Under the pieces are notes generated by a model. The model ran no database searches and was not told the DNA's origin. It worked only from the letters and a program-made list of their open reading frames with translations. From CAWHQZ01 sp963831645 (GTDB lineage Bacteria; Pseudomonadota; Alphaproteobacteria; Rhizobiales; Aestuariivirgaceae), in NCBI GenBank assembly GCA_963831645.1, contig CAWHQZ010000021.1:1-23092 (forward strand): a DNA stretch of 23,092 nt, read 5' to 3'. The position numbers and the translations under genes are program-made. Below, piece by piece: positions 1 through 6,942 of this stretch; the stretch's first letter is position 1, and every line of letters begins with the position of its first letter.

Positions 1-1
1 C

Positions 2-617
2 ATATCGTCGTTCCTGCAAGGCTTCATTGCCTTCAAGTCGCCCGGACCGGATGACGGCGTGGATTTCGGCGAAGTAGTGACGGCAATCGCGGCAGAGGCG
101 CCCGAAGGATGCGGTGATCATCACCGATGCCGGCAACATATCCACCTGGGTGCATCGCCACTGGCGCATGGGGCCGGAAAATCGCCTGCTCGGCTGCATC
201 GGCGGTGCCATGGGGCCGGGAGTGCCGTTCGGCGTCGCCTCCGGCCTTGTCGAGCCCCAGCGCATGGCGATCGTCTTCGTGGGCGACGGCGGCATTCTCA
301 TGACCGGCCAGGAGATCGCCACCGCCATGCAATACGGCGCTCGGTTCAAGGTGGTGCTTTCGGACAACGGCAGCTACGGAACAATTCGCACCCATCAGGA
401 GATGCATTTCCCAAGGCGCGTGTCGGGCACGGACCTCAAGAACCCCGACTTCACGGCCTGGGCTTTGTCCTTCGGTGCCCATGTAGTGACGATCGCCCGC
501 GGCGACGACGTGAGCGCGAAAGTGCGCGAGGCGCTGGCGCATGACGGCCTGACGGTCATCCACGTCAAGGCGAGCCTGCGGGCCCTGTCGGCATATGCCA
601 GCCTGACGACGGCATAG
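2..617 (+). pseudogene. Thiamine-diphosphate-dependent enzyme, acetolactate synthase-like, C-terminal part, frameshifted
   Basis: The window begins inside this gene, so only the C-terminal ThDP-binding domain is visible. The reading frame runs from base 2 through residues FGEVVTAIAAEAP and then shifts near 105-113. There GCGCCCGAAGG carries what looks like one extra C, and the next frame continues AVIITDAGN to the stop at 615-617. The ThDP/Mg motif is visible as GDGGILMTGQEIATAMQYG followed by the downstream asparagine in LSDNGSYGTIR, the usual GDG...N pair of this superfamily. Relatives include acetolactate synthase, glyoxylate carboligase and other 2-oxoacid lyases, and the substrate cannot be told from this part. 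The single shift in an otherwise well-conserved domain could be a sequence error or an early inactivation. The 3' neighbour is an ATP-grasp gene on the same strand after about 110 bases. Confidence 0.8.
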
Positions 618-727
618 CCTGAGGCCGCTGTGGAAGTTCATGCTCGCAAAGTCAGCTGCTTGCGTAAATCAGTCGCGAAGCTAGAGTAAGTGACCAATTC
701 AGGCGAGTGATCTCAGGGGGCCCCGTG

Positions 728-1700
728 ATGGATCGACTGACGGTTGCCAGTGCTTCTGGAGCCGGGTTCAACCTCGTGATGTCTTACCGGGATAAGTGGT
801 TGGATCCGGGCGACTATGCCAAGATAGCAGAGCGCATAGGAAAGCTCGCCAGTGACGTTCATGTTCATATTCTGCCGGATTTGCCCCAGCCCAGTTCAAA
901 GCTCAGAAGCCTGGCTGAACGCCCCACGCTGGTCATTTGCCCGACCCGGCTCAGACATTTGCAGGTCTTGCGTGGCGCCACTTATTGCGGTCAGCGAATC
1001 CCGAAAGTCGAGCAGATGCGCATGCTGGCAGCGCAGGGTATTCGCGTCCCGAAATGGACGATCCTCAAGCCCCAAACCACCTTGAGCGAGCAGGAATGGG
1101 GACGTTTCACGATACTGAAACCCGCCGCGTTCGGAAGCGCGACCTTCGGTCGCGGCGTCGAACTGGCCAGAACTTCAGCGATCAAATACCGGCTGCGCGG
1201 CGCAATTTTCGAAAGATCACCCGGGCAGCCGCGGACAGACGATCGTGCAGCAATTCATCGACACCGGGAAACATTCCGAGGACTACCGGGTACTGACGCT
1301 TTTTGGAGCTCCACTTTACGCTCTGCTGCGGCGTCAACTGACACCCATGCCCGACCTCGACGATCCGACATGGATGACGGCGACTGCCGGGGTCACGAGC
1401 AGCCCCATATCCGGCGAGCATGAGGTTGAATATTGCTACGACCAGGATGTGCTGAAGTTCGCGTCGAAAATATATCTCGCCATACCGCAGGTTCCGTTGC
1501 AGGGGTGCGACATTCGCCGCGAAGCCAAGACCGGACGGCTGTTCTGCCTCGAGGTCAATCCCGGCGGGAACACCTGGCACTTTTCCTCTGATATAGAACG
1601 CAGGCCGACGATCAACGGCGTGCGTCGCGAAGACCAATTCGGCGCTTGGGAAATAGCAGCCAAGACCCTGATCGAACGTACCAGACTGCTTGCAACATAG
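728..1700 (+). pseudogene. ATP-grasp domain protein, frameshifted (or sequence error)
   Basis: A stand-alone ATP-grasp protein of about 320 aa once a frameshift is allowed for. The start at ATG 728 is preferred over GTG 707 because AGGGGG at 715-720 lies seven bases upstream. The first frame covers about residues 1-160, with RIPKVEQMRMLAAQGIRVP (the typical entry to the nucleotide-binding lobe) and FTILKPAAFGSATFGRGVEL. Between about 1205 and 1240 the frame shifts by one base. The second frame continues GQTIVQQFIDTGKHSEDYRV, then LFCLEVNPGGNTWHF, the metal-binding E-x-N-P-G-G-N of ATP-grasp ligases. Family members join a carboxylate to an amine using ATP. Its position beside cyanophycin-synthetase-like genes suggests a role in the same amide-forming pathway, but the substrate is unknown. 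It ends 25 bases from the convergent acetyltransferase gene. Confidence 0.75.
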
Positions 1701-1725
1701 ACGGTAACCGGGTCAAAGCCAGGGT

Positions 1726-2190
1726 TTACAGATCGAGCTCGAGGACCGTCCAGGTATCTACGTAACGCACGCCGAAGTCGTGTTTCTTGGGGTTGCTGCC
1801 CACGATCCGGTATCCGAAACGCTCTACATACCATCGGATAGTCTCCGGCCGGTCTGCCTCGGTGCGCACCTTTCGGATCCCGCGCGTGCGCATCTCGTCG
1901 AGCCGAGACTGTTGGAGCTTGAAGCCCACCCCGTGTCCCCTGACCGACGGATCGACCGCGAGGCTAGCAGTCTCGGCCCAGCCCTCCTCGTCCATCAGGA
2001 TGTAGCTGCACACCCCTACGATACGTCCGTCGCACTCTGCTACGAACGAGTTCACTACATCGAGCCCGCTACGCTCGACCTCCGGCTGGTCGTCAGACGG
2101 GGGGCGTGGCGCCATGTTCCACGCTTCCAGCAATGCCATCGCAGCCTTCACGTCTTCCGGCCGCATCTTCCTAATCACGGGCTCGCTCAT
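1726..2190 (-). CDS. GNAT family N-acetyltransferase
   Basis: A complete 154-aa GNAT protein. The start at ATG 2190 is chosen because GGAGG lies about six bases upstream on the minus strand and the fold begins directly with PVIRKMRPEDVKAAMALLEA. The acetyl-CoA pyrophosphate loop is clear at about residues 79-90 (VDPSVRGHGVGF, the R-G-x-G-x-G pattern), after the beta-strand ETASLAV. The C-terminal IRWYVERFGYRIVG is the usual GNAT motif B region. Enzymes of this type move an acetyl group from acetyl-CoA to an amine, and the acceptor cannot be predicted. It lies 143 bases downstream of the frameshifted cyanophycin-synthetase-like gene on the same strand and may be cotranscribed with it. It could act on a product or precursor of that locus, or simply be a detoxifying acetylase. 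Confidence 0.9.
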   Translation of the reverse strand: MSEPVIRKMRPEDVKAAMALLEAWNMAPRPPSDDQPEVERSGLDVVNSFVAECDGRIVGVCSYILMDEEGWAETASLAVDPSVRGHGVGFKLQQSRLDEMRTRGIRKVRTEADRPETIRWYVERFGYRIVGSNPKKHDFGVRYVDTWTVLELDL

Positions 2191-2333
2191 CGGACCTCCG
2201 AAGCCAAAGCCGCTGTAGCGACAGCTCCCTCGCGGGGGCGGGCGGCAACATCGCATAAAAGGCTTTCCACAATAGCATGAGAGGCCGCTGCAACACTGAT
2301 ACAGTCACGAGCAGATGAGATGTCCGCGCTGCA

Positions 2334-4943
2334 TTACTGCAGCTGTTCCGGCTGCGGCTGGTACGCAACAATGTGCTGCCAGGCCGCTTCAACATCACCA
2401 ACCGGGAAGATCGCGACTAGGTCACCCGCCCTGGCTGAGCCGAGTGCAATATCGATTGCTTTGGACTCATGCTCGATGGGGTTGATGCGTTCCTGGGCTA
2501 CTCCGGCGTCCAAGAGGCCGCTGCGAAGTATCTGGCTCAAGCCTTCGCGCCGGAACTTCGGATTATCCTGATCGAAGGGGATGAATGCATCGAAATAGGG
2601 AGCAAGCTTCGCGGCCGCTGCTCGTGCCGTTTTGTCGCTGTTGCGTATGCCGGGCATGGAAAACACGCATATCTTTCGCCCGCGAGTATGCCATCGGCTC
2701 ACAAATTCACCGATCGCCGAGAATGCAGGCGCATTATGAGCGTAGTCGAGGAGCACATCGAAGGACAGGCAGCGATGCATGCTGAGACGGCCGATGTTGG
2801 AGACATCTTCGAGGCCGAAGCTTTGCGCAGTCCTGGCACATTTTCGGACGCTCAAGTCCGATCTGATCGGCGGCAGCCAGGGCGGCGACGGCGTTCTGAA
2901 CATTATGGCGCGCAAACCCGGCGCAAGTGATCGGCAAGGAGGCGACGGCGACGAGCACCTCGCGTCCTTCCGGAGACGATCGGACGATTACCTCGCGCCC
3001 TTCGTCATCAAGGCCCAGGTTGTAGGCGATGCCGCCGCGGGCGAGATGATCGTCGATCGCAGGGTTTGCGGGTGATGTGGAAAACAGAACGATTTTCTCG
3101 GCGGTACATGCCTTCGCCATGGCGAGGCAACGCGGATCGTCGGCATTGAGCACCACTGCGCGATCGGCGCTTGTCGCAACGAGCTGTTTGACGGACGCCA
3201 ATTCGTCCAGGCTCCGGATGCCCAGTTCATCGATATGATCGGCCCCGATGTTGAGTACGACTGCGACGTCGCAGCGCTCGTAGCCGAGGCCGTACTTAAT
3301 GATGGCGCCGCGGGCGGTCTCAAGAACTGCAACCTCGACGATCGGCTGGGAGAGAATATGCCGCGCCGAACGCGGACCGGCGCTATCTGCTTTGTCCACG
3401 ATACGATCGTCGATCGCCAGCTCGCCGGTCGTCGCCCGTCCCGTAACAAGCCCGCACTGACGGCAAATGTGAGCGATCATGCGTGCCGTGGTTGTCTTGC
3501 CGTTGGTGCCGGTCACCGCGATCACCGGGATGCGGCGTGGGCTCCCCGGCGGGTAAAAGTTCGAGAAGTATCGTCCTTGGCAACGTCGATCCCTTCGCCG
3601 ATGGCTGGGCAGTGATGCGAACGGATCCCGGGCGTAGGATTCACATCGATCACGACCCCACCGCTCGACTGCCATGGAACGTCGATAGCGGTCGCGCGAA
3701 AATCTATTCCGGTGAGATCAAGACGGAGCAGTGCCGCACATATCTCGGCAAGCCTGCGGTTTTCTTCATGCACGTATTCAGTGACATTGCGGCTAAGGCC
3801 ACCGCGTGAAAGGTTGCTGGTCGAGCGCAAACTGATGCTGCGTCCTCGCTCAAGAACGGAATCCTTGGTCAACGCCAAATTCTCAAGGACTTTCTCAGCT
3901 TCTGCATCGAGAAGCAGTCGTGTCAGGGGTTTCTGGTGATCCAGACCGCGAGCGGGATCCCTGTTGATCTCATCTACGAGCTCCAGAACCGTGGATTTGC
4001 CGTTGCCGATGATCCTCGTCGGTTCCAATAAGCTCGCAGCCACGAATTGGCCTCCTATGACCAGAAGCCTGAAGGTGTGTCCTGGAATGAACTTTTCGAC
4101 GGCCACCCGCTGGTCAAAGCGGCGTGCTGTGGCGTAGGCACGTTCCACTCCGGCACTGTCGGTAATATCGGTCGTGATACCTACTCCCTTATCAGTGCGC
4201 ACTGGTTTCACCACGACCGGAAATCCCAGCCGCCTGGCCATGGTAATTGCCGTAGCGGCGTCCGACACTTCGGCATGGCCTGGCACCGGCAGGCCCGCGG
4301 CAGCAAGCAATCCCAAGGTCGCTGTCTTGTCCCGCGCTTGCCGCGCCGAAAGCCAGGCGGTGCGATCGGTCCACTTGCTTTTCATGGTTCGCAAGTGAAT
4401 ACCCTGGCCGAAGATCAAGGTGCTTGCATTCTTGTAGGCTACCGGAATCCCGAGTTTCCTTGCCTCGCCAAAGAGATACCGGGCGTCGATTGTCGGCCCG
4501 ACTGCGCAGACTTCCTGATATTTCTCGAATCCCTCAACGATTTTGCTCCGGGAGACCTCTGTTGTGCCGAGGAGGTAGTTGAGAAGCCCCACCGCGAGTT
4601 GTCCCGCTGTCGTGGCGCTGCGCGGCCAGTGGAGCTCAAACGCGGCGGTGATCGTCTTGTCATCGTTGTTGCGCACCGCATGCTGTTCAACCTCATGACC
4701 GGCGAGCTTCTGCAGCATCAGAGCCAAGAGACATGACGCAGTTGCCGGATCCGATTCGGCAAGCCTGGCGGCAATATCATTCGGCAAGCTCCCGCGAAAC
4801 AGTTCGGAAAGGACGCGAACACGCGCCGGTTCAAGTTGTAGGCCGGCCGGAGGCGTTTCGACGGTCAGGTTCATGGCAACACAGGGGCAATCGAGCAAAA
4901 CGCCCCGGCCTTGCAGAGCCCGCAGGGACACAATCCGGATCAT
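2334..4943 (-). pseudogene. Cyanophycin-synthetase-like protein, frameshifted copy
   Basis: Starts at ATG 4943 (MIRIVSLRALQGRGVLLD) and aligns end to end with the intact copy at 6939-9518, with strong but far from complete identity. The order is: N-terminal domain (VRVLSELFRG, QKLAGHEVEQ), ATP-grasp module (FPVVVKPVRTDKGVGITTD, VEKFIPGHTFRLLVI, VIDVNPTPGIRSHH), then Mur-ligase module (IAVTGTNGKTTTARMIAHI, VLNADDPRC, VLLDYAHNAPAF). The frame breaks twice: near 3570-3580, just after GIDVAKD, and near 2845-2865, after ADQIGL. The sequence around the second break is also less conserved. As written it cannot give one full protein; the 5' part alone would give a truncated ATP-grasp half. Two synthetase paralogues in one locus are known in other proteobacteria (cphA and cphA'). 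Whether this copy is truly dead or damaged by sequence error cannot be settled here. Confidence 0.85.
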
Positions 4944-5250
4944 TCGCTGCTCTCGTTTCCTCTTTGTCCTATGTCGTGGGCCAAGTCTGCCTCGTGATCC
5001 GCTCCTGTACCGGGTATCACTGATGAATGACACATGAGACCCGACATGCGACAGCAGAATTTCCCTCCCCCTTGTGGCCCTTGTGGGGAGGGGAACTGAG
5101 CAGGACGTTTCCGTGTCACGAAATGGCGATAGTGGGTACTAGCATCTCCCGCAGGTTCCATGTTGCGGGGAATTTTTGATTGCCAGCCAGTCCGAATTCC
5201 AGGTTTTCAGTCCTCAGGACACCGGCGGGCGGACCCCGGAAGGTCGAGGC
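4944..5250. promoter_or_regulatory. Divergent intergenic region with an imperfect inverted repeat
   Basis: About 307 bases separate the minus-strand synthetase copy from the plus-strand capA-like gene, so promoters for both directions should lie here. I see an imperfect inverted repeat at about 5061-5095 (TTCCCTCCCCC... matched by ...GGGGAGGGGAA) around a short centre with TTGTGG twice. It could be a hairpin or just a low-complexity intergenic repeat. No convincing -35/-10 pair was found. If the TTG at 5176 rather than the ATG at 5251 starts the capA-like gene, the region shrinks to about 230 bases. Confidence 0.4.
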
Positions 5251-6393
5251 ATGACCGCAGCATACGTAACCCCGGCCGAGCGACCACAAACGCCATATCG
5301 TGGGCCCGCACCCGCGCAAATTCCCGCGCGGTCCGACATAACGCGCATCGTCTTTGTCGGCGATACCGCGTTCGGCGAAAGTTACCAAGCCCAGTACAAG
5401 GCCGGCGGCGGCAGAAACGTCCTCGAGGACCACGGCTACGACTATTCGATTGCCAAATTCCGCGACATGCTGCTGGCAGCCGATCTCGTTGTCGCCAATC
5501 TCGAAACGCCGCTCACCGACATCGAGCGCTCGCCGTTCGAGGGCAAGAAGCCCTACATCCACTGGGGCGACATCGAGAAGACCCCTGCCTGCCTCGCTAG
5601 GCACAACATTCGCACGGTCAGCCTCGCCAACAATCACACCTTCGACTATGGCGCTGCAGGCTTCGATCAGACGCTCGCAGTGCTTGCCAGGGCGGGTTTG
5701 AACGCCTTCGGCGCCGGACTCGACAGCGAGACCGCCGCACGGCCGCTCCTGATAGATGCCGGGGGCAGGAAAATCGCCGTGTTCGGTGCCTTCGAACGGC
5801 GGGGGAACTATGAACGCCGCTACGCCTGCTATGCTGCTCGCGATTGTGGCGGCCTGTGTCCGCTCGATCACGACCTGTTGGCCGCGGCGATTGCTCGGTT
5901 GAAACATTCCGAGCCCAGCACCTTTGTCATCGTATTCCCGCATTGGGGCGAAAACTACCGCCTGCGCACCGCGCGCCAGGAGCGCGACGCTGCTGCCCTC
6001 GTCGATGCCGGCGCCGATCTCATTCTTGGCCACGGCGCTCACACCGTTCAGGAAATCGAGCGTATCGGAGGAATTTGGGTCGTCTACAGCCTCGGCAATT
6101 TCGTCTTCAATTCTGTCGGCCGCTACAAGAGGTTAAATGCCCCTCCTATCGGCCTTGTCGCAGAACTGCTGGTCGGCACTGCGGCTACTGGCGCGCCTCT
6201 TCTGCTGAGGTTGTTTCCCATTCTAACCAGCAACGCGATTACTGGATACCAGTCGCGCTTCGTTACCGAAAGCGAGTTTCGCGGCACATTGACTCTCTTC
6301 AAGCGCATCTCGCGCCGCTCCGGCGAGCTTGTCAGCGCCTCGCGAACCGGGCGGGAGAACGAAAAGTTTTGCATCGAACTTGCCCTCAAATAA
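5251..6393 (+). CDS. CapA/PgsA-family metallophosphatase-fold protein
   Basis: A 380-aa protein of the PGA_cap (CapA) family, which adopts a calcineurin-like metallophosphatase fold and is required for poly-gamma-glutamate capsule synthesis or export in Bacillus. ATG 5251 is preferred, with GGAAGG at 5238-5243; a TTG at 5176 would add 25 residues. Metal-site motifs are all present: VGDTAFGE (about 36-43), VVANLETPLTD (80-90), SLANNHTFDYG (124-134), FPHWGENYRLR (229-239), GHGAHTVQ (260-267) and YSLGNFVFNS (279-288). No membrane anchor is obvious in this form, unlike Bacillus PgsA. It appears to head an operon with the MITE-split ORF and the intact synthetase gene, and it sits between two cyanophycin-synthetase-like genes. 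That context suggests work on the same amide polymer, but the reaction is unknown. Confidence 0.88.
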   Translation: MTAAYVTPAERPQTPYRGPAPAQIPARSDITRIVFVGDTAFGESYQAQYKAGGGRNVLEDHGYDYSIAKFRDMLLAADLVVANLETPLTDIERSPFEGKKPYIHWGDIEKTPACLARHNIRTVSLANNHTFDYGAAGFDQTLAVLARAGLNAFGAGLDSETAARPLLIDAGGRKIAVFGAFERRGNYERRYACYAARDCGGLCPLDHDLLAAAIARLKHSEPSTFVIVFPHWGENYRLRTARQERDAAALVDAGADLILGHGAHTVQEIERIGGIWVVYSLGNFVFNSVGRYKRLNAPPIGLVAELLVGTAATGAPLLLRLFPILTSNAITGYQSRFVTESEFRGTLTLFKRISRRSGELVSASRTGRENEKFCIELALK

Positions 6394-6433
6394 ATGGTAG
6401 AATTGACTTAGGGGTCGAAATCGCGAAGTCGGC

Positions 6434-6942
6434 ATGCTCGACATAGATACCAGCGCACTGGAGCGCTCCGGCTACGTCATCCTTGAGGACCTGCCGCACC
6501 GGCGGGAAATCGACGGATTTGAAACGGAGATCGTGCGCTTCAGTGAGCCGCAGTTGCACAAGCTAGTGTTGTGTCCAGCAAATAGCTGGACAATCAGCTG
6601 GTTGCAGAATATGGTAGCGCATGCCTTTGAGCGTGCCTGCCCTTAGGGTGCCTCCGAGTGAGCGCGGCGGGGTGCACCAGACCACGCACCCCCAGACGCA
6701 AAAAATCACTGTCCAGTTAATTCGTGGACACTACACTAGGTATCGATCGGCTTGCGGACGAGGCGTTCATCGACGTGTTTAGCTGGGGCGGCAACTACAC
6801 CAATCGCATTGTAAAGCCGCTTGTGGTCGGGCCGTCGTTCGTTGGTGAACACGAGCAGACGCTGCACTTCCGCTATCGCCGGGTTTGGAGCCGAATGCCC
6901 GAACCGTCGAGCGATTTGCCGGGAAGAATCTTCACACAATGA
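6434..6942 (+). pseudogene. Short ORF interrupted by a MITE (dioxygenase-like N-terminus, uncertain)
   Basis: The upstream half runs from ATG 6434 (TSALERSGYVILEDLPHRRE, reminiscent of the N-terminus of PhyH-type dioxygenases) to LHKL at 6565. There a TA-flanked inverted-repeat element begins. The downstream half resumes at 6739 with GIDRLADEAFIDVFSWGGNY and ends RIFTQ at the TGA of 6940-6942. Removing 6566-6738 (173 bases, the element plus one TA) joins the two halves in frame to give a protein of about 111 aa. As it stands, the first half reads into the element and stops at 6644-6646. The stop overlaps the next start as ATGA, so the intact gene would be translationally coupled to the synthetase gene. 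The iron-binding residues of PhyH are not visible, so the original may already have been truncated or belong to another family. Confidence 0.6.
6564..6738. mobile_element. IS630/Tc1-type MITE with TA target duplication
   Basis: A 171-base non-coding element (6566-6736) is flanked by TA on each side (6564-6565 and 6737-6738). Its left end GTGTTGTGTCCAGC and the reverse complement of its right end GTGTAGTGTCCACG match at about 24 of 32 positions, including CTGGACA further in. Insertion at CTAG with a TA duplication and this type of end are known features of the IS630/Tc1-mariner group. There is no transposase ORF, so it must have been moved in trans. The arms also contain GTCCAG/CTGGAC self-complementary stretches that could fold in RNA. 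The host ORF is restored in frame when the element and one TA are removed, which strongly supports the boundaries. Confidence 0.8.

Noticed and set aside
5116..6042. Long minus-strand ORF (308 aa) opposite the capA-like gene
   Set aside because: It mirrors the codon phase of a gene with clear CapA motifs and has no recognisable domain, so it is a high-GC shadow.
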